DNA of 9,822 nucleotides from Actinomycetota bacterium (GTDB lineage: Bacteria; Actinomycetota; Thermoleophilia; Solirubrobacterales; Solirubrobacteraceae), in assembly GCA_009699915.1 (NCBI GenBank), contig WLNG01000031.1, forward strand, positions 1 through 9,822, given 5' to 3'. The position numbers and the translations under genes are program-made. A model generated the notes under the pieces. That model ran no database searches. It was not told the DNA's origin and saw nothing but the letters and a program-made list of their open reading frames with translations. Of the stretch, positions 1-5,953 are shown one piece after another (within the stretch, counting starts at the first letter, position 1; every line of letters begins with the position of its first letter).

Positions 1-265
1 CCGGAGTGAACTGCGCCCAGACGTTGCCGGCATCGGCGCTCTTCACGTAGACGGCACCGAACCCGGCGGCCTTCGCTCGCGCGCCGATCGCGGCGACATC
101 GCCGCCCTGTGCCTTCGGGAGCTGCCAGATCCACATGGCGTTCAGTCGCAGCGGCGCGGGCACGCTGAAGCGGCCGGTCGCCGGGCCGGATCGTGCATCG
201 GCGGCGCCGGCCACGAGAGAGAGTCCGAGACAGGCGACTGCGGCGATGAGCGCAAGGGGGCGCAT
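1..265 (-). CDS. Exported protein, N-terminal part only (runs off left edge)
   Basis: Read on the minus strand from an ATG at 265-263, the frame stays open for 88 codons to the window edge. Residues 1-24 form a signal peptide: basic MRP start, hydrophobic core LALIAAVACLGLSLVAG, then AADA as a likely signal peptidase I site. The cysteine in the core is not in a lipobox, so a lipoprotein is unlikely. The mature part contains MWIWQLPKAQGGDVAAIGARA and then GFGAVYVKSAD, which resembles the first beta-alpha unit of TIM-barrel, glycosidase-like secreted proteins (family memory, not a search). The catalytic part would lie outside the window, so no substrate can be given. A GTG at 274-272 is an alternative start, but a TAGCGT hexamer at 278-273 overlaps it and favours the ATG with a leaderless message. 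No Shine-Dalgarno sequence is visible. Gene reality is likely; function is tentative. Confidence 0.72.
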   Translation of the reverse strand, partial: MRPLALIAAVACLGLSLVAGAADARSGPATGRFSVPAPLRLNAMWIWQLPKAQGGDVAAIGARAKAAGFGAVYVKSADAGNVWAQFTP

Positions 266-272
266 CTTGATC

Positions 273-278
273 ACGCTA
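273..278 (-). promoter_or_regulatory. Candidate -10 element of a leaderless promoter
   Basis: On the minus strand the hexamer TAGCGT ends 7 bases before the ATG at 265. This fits the TANNNT -10 consensus at the distance expected if transcription starts at or next to the start codon. No recognisable -35 hexamer is present. It belongs to a set of three CTAG-containing hexamers in the window that all sit 7-9 bases before an ATG. Confidence 0.4.
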
Positions 279-376
279 GGGACCGTCGCGGGGGACCGGA
301 GGCGGTGCACACGTTCTTGAACGCTGCGGGTGTCCCGGAGTTGCGCCGGAATGACGCGTCGGCCTGTGCTGCGGCG

Positions 377-757
377 TCAGCGCACGCGCAGCCTGGTGGT
401 GATGCCAGCAACGCTCAGGGTGTACGTTCCGGCGCGCAGGCGGCGGGTGCCGATGGCGATGCGCCCGCCCCGGCTCGTGCGTGCACGGGCGATGGTGGTG
501 CCGTTGCGGCTCAGGCGGGCGGTTCTTCCGGCCGCTCCGGTGTCACCCTTGGGGCCCGTTGGCGGCGTATCGGGGATTCCAGATCCGCGCATCGCGATCG
601 TGCTGTCCCACGGCTCGTTGCTGATGATCCCGAGCTCACCGTTCTTCAAGCCGGTCGAGGTGGGAGCGAACCTGACTCCGACGGTGCAACTCTCGCCGTG
701 AGCCAGACTGCGGTTTCTTGAGTTAGATAGCGTAAAGACGACCCCGGTCAGGCGCAA
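377..757 (-). pseudogene. 5'-truncated remnant of a surface protein (choice-of-anchor D / collagen-like / basic C-terminal domain)
   Basis: The open frame gives 126 residues from a TTG at 757. Residues about 8-60 match the second half of a choice-of-anchor D (ASH/HYDIN-like) beta-sandwich: LAHGESCTVGVRFAPTSTG, then GELGIISNEPWDSTIAMRGSG. Residues 68-77 are a short G-X-Y stretch (GPKGDTGAAG). Residues 80-126 are a basic beta-rich tail (RRLRAGTYTLSV) common at the end of exported proteins in this group. The first half of the sandwich and any signal peptide are absent. Upstream, the frame runs without ATG or GTG into the tRNA gene, where it meets a stop in the anticodon loop. Rare codons (CTA, TCT, TCA, AGA) cluster at codons 10-14. 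I therefore read it as a truncated gene. Against this, GAGGA at 767-763 lies 5 bases before the TTG, so a short cytoplasmic product cannot be excluded. Confidence 0.55.
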
Positions 758-782
758 ACGGGTCCTCGCGCTGTCCTTGCGA

Positions 783-856
783 TGCCGGAGGAGGGACTCG
801 AACCCCCGACACGCGGATTATGATTCCGCTGCTCTAACCGACTGAGCTACTCCGGC
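783..856 (-). tRNA. tRNA with CAU anticodon, probably elongator tRNA-Met
   Basis: The full cloverleaf can be folded by eye on the minus strand: acceptor GCCGGAG/CTCCGGC, D-stem GCTC/GAGC with loop AGTCGGTTA, anticodon stem GCGGA/TCCGC with loop ATCATAA, variable loop GTGTC, T-stem GGGGG/CCCTC (one G-U pair) with loop TTCGAGT, and discriminator A. Total length is 74 bases with no intron. CCA is not encoded (the next bases are TCGC), so it must be added after transcription. Pair 1-72 is G-C and the anticodon stem lacks the three G-C pairs of initiators, so it is not tRNA-fMet. CAU can also mark tRNA-Ile2, whose C34 is converted to lysidine by TilS. I favour Met but cannot settle it by eye. Confidence 0.95.
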
Positions 857-866
857 GGGGCGCCGG

Positions 867-872
867 ATGGTA
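867..872 (-). promoter_or_regulatory. Possible -10 element for the tRNA gene
   Basis: On the minus strand TACCAT lies 10 bases before the 5' end of the tRNA, which would leave a leader of only a few bases. It fits TANNNT, but no -35 element is recognisable about 17 bases further up, where the sequence is CCCCGC. Weak evidence. Confidence 0.28.
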
Positions 873-908
873 GCGCGGTGCAGCCCGGTGCGGGGCGACC
901 ATCCTGCG

Positions 909-1799
909 ATGACGACCGCCTTCGATCCCCCCACAGCGCTGCTCGCGGTGCCCAACGTCACGGAAGGTCGCGACCGGCAGACGCTCGTGGCGATTGCCGC
1001 GGCCTTCGCGCACGCCGGAGCGCGGCTGCTGACGCACGAGCCGCATGCGGACCCTGATCACGATCGCGCGGTGTTCACGATTGCCGCCGCCCCGCGGGTC
1101 CTCAGCGACGCACTGCTCGCCGGAGCCGGAGTAGCAGTGGAGAAGATCGATCTCGCCGCGCACGGTGGATTGCACCCGCACATCGGCTCGGTCGACGTCG
1201 TCCCGGTGGTGTATCTCGACGCGGCCCGTGAGGGCGCCGCATGCTCCGAGGCGCTCGTCGTTGCGGACCGCCTCGCCGATGAGCTCGACCTTCCTGTGCT
1301 GCTCTACGGTGCGCTGGCGGGTGGGCGCACGCGCGCCGAGCTGCGTCGCGGCGGTCCCGCAGAGCTTGCGCGGCGCCTCGAGCTGGGTGAACTGCGGCCA
1401 GATTTCGGGCCTGCGCGTGCGCACCCGACCGCGGGCGCCGTGCTCGTCGGCGCCCGCCCGCCGCTCGTGGCGTTCAACCTCGAGCTGGCCCCTCCCGCTG
1501 GGCTCGCCGAGGCCCGCCGCATCGCCGCGCTGATTCGCGACGGCGGCGAGGAAGGGCTTCCGGCGGTACGGGCGATCGGGCTGCAGCTCGCGCATCGCGG
1601 CGGCATCGCCCAGGTTTCGGTCAACGTCGAGGATCCTCTGCGCGTCGCGCTGGCGGAGATCGTCGCGGCCGTCGAGGGCCATGCGCGGGTGGCATCGACC
1701 GAGCTCGTCGGCCTCGCTCCGCGGGCGGCCTTCGACGGCTGGCCCGACGCCTTGGAGTGCCGGCATCGGGCGACCCTCGAGGACGCTCTAGGCTTGTGA
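909..1799 (+). CDS. Glutamate formimidoyltransferase family protein (single-domain)
   Basis: The 296-residue product matches the formiminotransferase domain of FtcD, which moves the formimino group from N-formimino-glutamate to tetrahydrofolate in histidine breakdown. Visible landmarks are LLAVPNVTEGRD (11-22), DPDHDRAVFT (48-57), IDLAAHGGLHPHIGSVDVVP (80-99), the GLPAVRAIG stretch (217-224) and AQVSVNVED (234-242), ending with TELVGLAPRAAF. H85 aligns with the proposed catalytic His of the family. The usual HPRIG is HPHIG here (H91 for Arg) and the usual DHNRSV is DHDRAV. No cyclodeaminase domain follows and no other hut gene is nearby, so the physiological role is uncertain. I chose the ATG at 909; an in-frame ATG at 867 would lie only 11 bases from the tRNA and add 14 residues unlike the family. 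No clear ribosome-binding site. The next gene begins 4 bases after the stop. Confidence 0.82.
   Translation: MTTAFDPPTALLAVPNVTEGRDRQTLVAIAAAFAHAGARLLTHEPHADPDHDRAVFTIAAAPRVLSDALLAGAGVAVEKIDLAAHGGLHPHIGSVDVVPVVYLDAAREGAACSEALVVADRLADELDLPVLLYGALAGGRTRAELRRGGPAELARRLELGELRPDFGPARAHPTAGAVLVGARPPLVAFNLELAPPAGLAEARRIAALIRDGGEEGLPAVRAIGLQLAHRGGIAQVSVNVEDPLRVALAEIVAAVEGHARVASTELVGLAPRAAFDGWPDALECRHRATLEDALGL
1789..1794 (+). promoter_or_regulatory. Candidate -10 element of a leaderless promoter inside the end of the formiminotransferase gene
   Basis: TAGGCT lies 9 bases before the ATG at 1804, within the last codons of the upstream gene. It has the same CTAG core and a similar spacing and GCGATG context (ctctAGGCT...gcgATG) as the site before mnmA. 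No -35 match. It would give the downstream membrane-protein/hydrolase/hisS/aspS genes their own start of transcription. Confidence 0.38.
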
Positions 1800-1803
1800 C
1801 GCG

Positions 1804-2181
1804 ATGAGCCGCGTGAAGAAGAAGCGTCAGACGAAGCACCGCGGCAACGCCGCAGGCGTTGTCGAGTCCCGTGGTCGCACCGGACGCAAGCCGACGGACG
1901 CCGAGCGTAAAGGGTCGAAGGGCTCCGGGCCGCGCCTGCGACAGGACCGCTTCGACCGGCCGCCCACGTGGCGCGGAGCCTTCAACCGTTCGCTGATCGC
2001 GATCGTGATTTTCGTCGCGGCGATGATCCTGTTCTTCGGCCAGTCACCGGCCTCGACCGCTGCCGTCTCGGTTCTGCTGCTCGTCGTTTACGTTCCGATG
2101 AGCTACTACCTCGACCTCTGGCTGCACCGCCGCCGCCTGAGCAAGCGCGCCGCCGGCGGGCAGGGGCCGAAAGGCGCCTGA
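1804..2181 (+). CDS. Small basic two-helix membrane protein, unknown function
   Basis: I do not recognise a named family. The 125-residue product has a long hydrophilic, strongly basic N-terminus (residues 1-62, including VKKKRQTKHRG and RTGRKPTDAERKGSKG), then two hydrophobic segments at about 63-79 (LIAIVIFVAAMILFFG) and 84-103 (STAAVSVLLLVVYVPMSYYL), joined by a short turn at SPA. The C-terminus is again basic (HRRRLSKR). By the positive-inside rule both ends face the cytoplasm, making a helical hairpin. The basic tail could contact RNA, ribosomes or lipid head groups, but nothing in the sequence decides this. It sits 4 bases after the formiminotransferase stop and 4 bases before the hydrolase start, as part of the run leading to hisS. 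No good ribosome-binding site is visible; see the TAGGCT hexamer upstream. Confidence 0.75.
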   Translation: MSRVKKKRQTKHRGNAAGVVESRGRTGRKPTDAERKGSKGSGPRLRQDRFDRPPTWRGAFNRSLIAIVIFVAAMILFFGQSPASTAAVSVLLLVVYVPMSYYLDLWLHRRRLSKRAAGGQGPKGA

Positions 2182-2185
2182 GCAC

Positions 2186-2854
2186 GTGGAGGTCCGCGGC
2201 TTCACGGTCGGACCGGTGCAGGAGAACTGCTACCTGCTGCGCCGCGATGCGTCTGCCGCGAGCGCGGTCATCGTCGATCCCGGCGATGAGCCGGAGCGCC
2301 TGCTCGAAGCGCTGAGCGAGACAGGGGCCTCGCTGGAGGCGATCCTCGTGACGCATACCCACTTCGATCACGTCGGAGCGGTCGCGCCGCTCGCCCGCGC
2401 CACCGGCGCCCCGGTCTACTGCCCGGAGCTCGAGGTCGATGTGCTCGCGAACATCATGGATCACGTGCGCTGGGCGGGCGTCGGCCCCTTCGAGAGCTGG
2501 GACGCCGAGCACACCGTCGCCGGCGGTGAGCATCTGCAGCTTGCGGGCTTCGAGATCGACGTGGTTTTCACCCCGGGCCACAGCGCCGGTCACGTGACGT
2601 ACGCCTTCCGCGCCGACGAGGCGCACCCCGGCATCCCGACGGTCCTTGCCGCCGGCGACGTGCTCTTCCAGGGATCGGTCGGGCGAACCGATCTCCCCGG
2701 CGGCGATCACGCGACGCTGATCGACTCGATCGCCTCGCTGATCGAACGTTTCGACCCGGAGACGGTCATCCTGCCCGGCCACATGGGCACTACGACGCTC
2801 GGCGCCGAGTGGGCTTCCAACCCGTTCCTGCAGGAGCTTCCCGCAAGCCCGTGA
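2186..2854 (+). CDS. Metallo-beta-lactamase-fold hydrolase, glyoxalase II type
   Basis: The 222-residue product has the complete binuclear metal site of the glyoxalase II-like branch: T-H-T-H-F-D-H at 56-62 (H57, H59, D61, H62), H132 in TPGHSAGH, D158 in AAGDVLF, and H199 in ILPGHMG. The stretch GSVGRTDLPGGD (163-174) and the ending TTLGAEWASNPFL are hallmarks of the small YcbL/GloC-type enzymes, which hydrolyse S-lactoylglutathione or similar thioesters. Actinobacteria generally lack glutathione, so the real substrate may be another thioester or thiol adduct (inference). No signal peptide, so it is cytoplasmic. Translation starts at GTG 2186, 4 bases after the preceding stop; GTG-GAG gives the usual MEV start before GPVQENCY. 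Its TGA overlaps the GTG of hisS by 4 bases (GTGA), implying translational coupling. Confidence 0.9.
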   Translation: MEVRGFTVGPVQENCYLLRRDASAASAVIVDPGDEPERLLEALSETGASLEAILVTHTHFDHVGAVAPLARATGAPVYCPELEVDVLANIMDHVRWAGVGPFESWDAEHTVAGGEHLQLAGFEIDVVFTPGHSAGHVTYAFRADEAHPGIPTVLAAGDVLFQGSVGRTDLPGGDHATLIDSIASLIERFDPETVILPGHMGTTTLGAEWASNPFLQELPASP

Positions 2855-4113
2855 GCGAACGACCCAAGGCACCACGCGGCACCTTCGATGTGCTGCCGGA
2901 GCAGGCGGCTCTGCGCGCGCAGGTTGAGGCCGTCGCGCGCGGGACGCTCGAAGCGGCGGGGTACCGGAGGATCGAAACGCCCGCGTTCGAGCAGACCGAT
3001 GTCTTCCAGCGGGCCGTCGGAGAGTCGACCGACATCGTCCAGAAGGAGATGTACACGTTTGAGGACGGCGGCGGGCGCTCGTTGACGCTGCGGCCGGAGA
3101 TCACCGCGCCGATCGTGCGGGCATATCTCGAGCACGGGATGCACAAGCTGCCCCAGCCGGTGAAGCTCTGGTACCTGTCGAGCTGCTTCCGCTATGAGCG
3201 CGCGCAGGCAGGCCGCTACCGCCAGTTCTGGCAGATCGGCGCCGAGGCGCTCGGCAGCGACGATCCGGCGGTCGACGCGGAGTCGATCCTGCTGCTCCAC
3301 ACCATCCTGGGCGACCTTGGGGTCGCGGGCGTGCGCCTGCGGCTCGCCAGCCTTGGATCGCACGAGTCCCGCGCGCGCTACCGCGAGTTGCTGACAGCCC
3401 ATCTGCGCGCCCACGAGGATCGGCTCTCCGATGAAGTTCGCGAGCGGATCGACCTTAACCCGCTGCGCGCCTTCGACAGCGACCATCCCGCAACGCGCGA
3501 GGTGATGGCGTCCGCGCCGCTGCTGATCGAGCACCTCGGGGCGGAGGATCTGGATCACTTCGCCGCGGTCCGCGAGATGCTCGATGCCGCGCAGGTCCCA
3601 TACGAGGTCGATGGCACGCTCGTGCGCGGGCTCGACTACTACACGCGCACCGTCTTCGAGTTCACCAGCGACGCGCTGGGCGCGCAGAGCGGCGTCGGCG
3701 GCGGCGGCCGCTACGACGGGCTCGCCGAGCAGTTCGGCGGGGCGCCCACCCCGGGTATGGGCTGGGCTGCGGGAATCGAGCGCATCCTGCTCGCCGCGGA
3801 GCACCTCGCGGCACGCGAGCCGGTCTGTGACCTGTATGTGGCGCTCGCCGATGGCACTGCTGCCGCGCGAATCGCCGGATTCGCGCTGGCGGCGCATGCG
3901 CGTCGCGCCGGAGTCGCGACGCAGCTCGAGTTGGGCGGCCGGTCGCTGAAGGGGCAGTTCAAGCAGGCGGACCGCTGCGGAGCAGCCTTCGTCGCCATCC
4001 TGGGTTCGGAAGGAATCGAGTTGAAGGACATGCAGAGCGGAGAACAGCAGGCGTTGGAGAGCGCGTCGGCGGTCATCTCGTACGTGCTTCGAGGGAGGCA
4101 CGCCGATGCGTGA
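2851..4113 (+). CDS. hisS: Histidyl-tRNA synthetase
   Basis: Class II synthetase that charges tRNA-His with histidine. The 420-residue length is normal. Starting at GTG 2851, RGTFDVLP (9-16) is the family N-terminus; LRPEITAP (80-87) carries histidine-binding residues; motif 2 is SCFRYERAQAGRYRQF (111-126); the HisA loop is LVRGLDYYTR (257-266); HisB is GVGGGGRYDG (281-290); motif 3 is GMGWAAGIERI (302-312). From about residue 324 an alpha/beta anticodon-binding domain follows (DLYVALADG, then GGRSLKGQFKQAD). The frame is open further upstream to an ATG at 2809, but those residues would lie inside the hydrolase gene and do not resemble HisRS. The chosen GTG overlaps the hydrolase stop by 4 bases; AGGAG at 2832-2836 is rather far (14 bases), so re-initiation is likely. 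The stop overlaps aspS by 8 bases. Confidence 0.97.
   Translation: MSERPKAPRGTFDVLPEQAALRAQVEAVARGTLEAAGYRRIETPAFEQTDVFQRAVGESTDIVQKEMYTFEDGGGRSLTLRPEITAPIVRAYLEHGMHKLPQPVKLWYLSSCFRYERAQAGRYRQFWQIGAEALGSDDPAVDAESILLLHTILGDLGVAGVRLRLASLGSHESRARYRELLTAHLRAHEDRLSDEVRERIDLNPLRAFDSDHPATREVMASAPLLIEHLGAEDLDHFAAVREMLDAAQVPYEVDGTLVRGLDYYTRTVFEFTSDALGAQSGVGGGGRYDGLAEQFGGAPTPGMGWAAGIERILLAAEHLAAREPVCDLYVALADGTAAARIAGFALAAHARRAGVATQLELGGRSLKGQFKQADRCGAAFVAILGSEGIELKDMQSGEQQALESASAVISYVLRGRHADA
4091..4098 (+). promoter_or_regulatory. Strong ribosome-binding site for aspS inside hisS
   Basis: GAGGGAGG lies 7 bases before the ATG at 4106, within the last codons of hisS. It is the best Shine-Dalgarno sequence in the window and fixes the aspS start, even though the two genes overlap by 8 bases. 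Confidence 0.8.
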
Positions 4114-5899
4114 GGCACCGCAGCCCAACCGCTTCCGCGACAGCTGGGCGGGGACGATCAACGCGCAGCGGGCCGGGGACGAGGTCCTGCTCGCGGGCTG
4201 GGTCCACCGGCGACGCGACCACGGCGGCCTGATCTTCATCGATCTGCGCGACCGGTCGGGGCTCATCCAGCTGGTCTTTCATCCGGAGTCCGCGGGCGGG
4301 GCCTTTGCGCTCGCCGAGGCGCTGCGTCCGGAGCATGTCGTCACCGTCCGGGGGACGGTCGAGCGCCGCGACGCTGTGAACGTCAACCCGAACCTCGCCA
4401 CCGGCGAGGTCGAGGTCGCGGTCGTCGAGGCGCAGTCGCTGGCCGAGAGCGAGACGCCGCCCTTCGCAATCGACGAGGACACGCCGGTCGACGAGACGCT
4501 GCGCCTGCGCTACCGCTGGCTTGATCTGCGCCGTCAGGGGATGCTCGACGCCATGCTGACGCGCACGCATATCGTGCGCACGATGCGGGAGGTACTCGAC
4601 CGTCGTGACTTCCTTGAGCTCGAGACGCCGATCCTCACCCGCTCGACTCCGGAGGGCGCACGCGACTTCCTGGTGCCGAGCCGGCTGACGCCGGGAACCC
4701 TCTACGCGCTCCCGCAGTCGCCGCAGCTTTTCAAGCAGCTCTTCATGATGGCCGGCTACGAGCGCTACTACCAGATCGCTCGCTGCTTCCGGGACGAAGA
4801 TCTGCGTGCAGATCGCCAGCCGGAGTTCACCCAGCTCGACCTCGAGATGGCCTTCGTCGAGGAGGACGACGTCATCGAGACGATGGAGGCGGTGATGGGC
4901 GCCGTCTTTGAGGCGACCGGCTTCGGGGTTCCCGCTGCGCCGTGGCCCAGGCTCTCCTACGACGAGGCGGTCGCGCGCTTCGGAAACGATCGCCCAGACA
5001 CGCGCTTCGGCCTGGAGATCCATGATGTCGGTGCGCTGGTCGCGGGAAGCGACTTCAAGGTCTTCCAGGGCGTCCTCGACTCCGGCGGCGTCGTGCGGGC
5101 GCTCAATGCGGGCGCGCGCGAGATGTCGCGCTCGGAGCTCGACGGCCTCAACGAGGTCGTGCAGATCCACGGCGCGAAGGCGGTGGCCCCGATCTACGTC
5201 GAGGCGGGGGGCTGGGCCGGAAATCTGGCGAAGTTCTTCACGCCCGAGCAGATCGCCGCGGTCAACGCCGAACTCGGTGCCACCGACGGCGATCTCCTGC
5301 TCTTCGTCGCGGACCAGCCGAAGACCGCCGCCGCCTCGCTCGGCGCGCTGCGCCTGCATCTCGGCGAGCGGTTCGGACTCATCCCGGAGGGTCGTCACGA
5401 CGCGCTCTGGATCACGGACTTCCCGATGTTCGAGCGTGACGAGTCGACGCCGGCGCGACCACGCTGGGCGGCGCTGCACCATCCGTTCACCGCACCGCGG
5501 GGGGATCTCGACGATCCCGAGAGCGTCCTCTCGCGCGCCTACGACCTCGTGCTCGACGGCGTTGAGATCGGCGGCGGCTCGATCCGCATTCACACCCCTG
5601 AGGTGCAGCGCGCCGTCTTCGCGCACCTTGGACTCGATGCCGATGAGGCGCAGGAGCGGTTCGGGTTCCTACTCGAGGCGCTGCGCTTCGGCGCCCCGCC
5701 GCACGGGGGAATCGCGATGGGCATCGACCGCATCGCGGCGATTATCAGCGGGCGCGACTCGATCCGCGACGTGATCGCGTTCCCCAAGACCGCCAGCGGA
5801 GCCGATCCGCTCACGGGCGCGCCGGCGCCGGTCGATGCACGCCAGCTGCGCGAGCTCGGGCTGCAGTCGCTGACGACGCCGCCGGCGACGGGGGCCTGA
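4106..5899 (+). CDS. aspS: Aspartyl-tRNA synthetase, bacterial type (probably non-discriminating, Asp/Asn)
   Basis: Class II synthetase of 597 residues, the usual size for the bacterial type. Order of domains: OB-fold anticodon-binding domain (about 12-115, with GWVHRRRDHGGLIFIDLRD); motif 1 (FLELETPILTRSTPEGARDF, 169-188); the flipping-loop region QSPQLFKQL (205-213 or close); motif 2 with CFRDEDLRADRQPEFTQLD (227-245); a bacterial insertion domain (about 290-430); and motif 3 GGIAMGIDRI (534-543). H39 in RRRDHGG and V91 in DAVNVNPNLATG occupy the two anticodon-domain positions where, as I recall, E. coli has Leu and Lys and the non-discriminating Pseudomonas enzyme has His and Gly. This suggests that the enzyme also makes Asp-tRNA-Asn for GatCAB. 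Expression is coupled to hisS (8-base overlap, strong internal ribosome-binding site). A stem-loop covers the stop codon. Confidence 0.97.
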   Translation: MREAPQPNRFRDSWAGTINAQRAGDEVLLAGWVHRRRDHGGLIFIDLRDRSGLIQLVFHPESAGGAFALAEALRPEHVVTVRGTVERRDAVNVNPNLATGEVEVAVVEAQSLAESETPPFAIDEDTPVDETLRLRYRWLDLRRQGMLDAMLTRTHIVRTMREVLDRRDFLELETPILTRSTPEGARDFLVPSRLTPGTLYALPQSPQLFKQLFMMAGYERYYQIARCFRDEDLRADRQPEFTQLDLEMAFVEEDDVIETMEAVMGAVFEATGFGVPAAPWPRLSYDEAVARFGNDRPDTRFGLEIHDVGALVAGSDFKVFQGVLDSGGVVRALNAGAREMSRSELDGLNEVVQIHGAKAVAPIYVEAGGWAGNLAKFFTPEQIAAVNAELGATDGDLLLFVADQPKTAAASLGALRLHLGERFGLIPEGRHDALWITDFPMFERDESTPARPRWAALHHPFTAPRGDLDDPESVLSRAYDLVLDGVEIGGGSIRIHTPEVQRAVFAHLGLDADEAQERFGFLLEALRFGAPPHGGIAMGIDRIAAIISGRDSIRDVIAFPKTASGADPLTGAPAPVDARQLRELGLQSLTTPPATGA

Positions 5900-5921
5900 G
5901 CGCGGCGCCGACCGGCGCTCA
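5897..5921 (+). terminator. Stem-loop at the aspS stop codon, possible terminator or attenuating hairpin
   Basis: TGAGCGC (5897-5903) pairs perfectly with GCGCTCA (5915-5921) around an 11-base loop; the aspS TGA forms the first three bases of the left arm. GCGCC (5905-5909) and GGCGC (5914-5918) offer a competing inner hairpin. No T-tract follows, so a classical intrinsic terminator is not shown. It may only weaken transcription into the next gene, or protect the 3' end of the message. Confidence 0.42.
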
Positions 5922-5944
5922 AGCGAGGCCGTCGCGGCGCCGAT

Positions 5945-5950
5945 GGGAGG
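5945..5950 (+). promoter_or_regulatory. Ribosome-binding site deciding a GTG start
   Basis: GGGAGG ends 3 bases before the GTG at 5954. The spacing is tight, but no other start gives the signal-anchor N-terminus MKQISPPLR, so this site supports the GTG. Confidence 0.55.
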
Positions 5951-5953
5951 CTT

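Noticed and set aside
305..721. Plus-strand open frames opposite the surface-protein remnant
   Set aside because: They are alternative readings of a minus-strand sequence with clear ASH-like and G-X-Y features; no ribosome-binding site and low-complexity products.
834..1766. Minus-strand open frame of 310 codons opposite the formiminotransferase
   Set aside because: It overlaps the tRNA and a recognisable gene, and shows no domain.
2707..4266. Minus-strand open frame of 519 codons opposite hisS
   Set aside because: Shadow of hisS and its neighbours; low-complexity composition, no motif, no plausible start signal.
4073..5626. Minus-strand open frame of 517 codons opposite aspS
   Set aside because: Same reason: shadow of a certain gene with GC-rich third positions.
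5900..5953. Riboswitch or T-box between aspS and the next gene
   Set aside because: The gap is only 54 bases and holds a simple hairpin and a ribosome-binding site; there is no room for a T-box and no specifier loop is visible.
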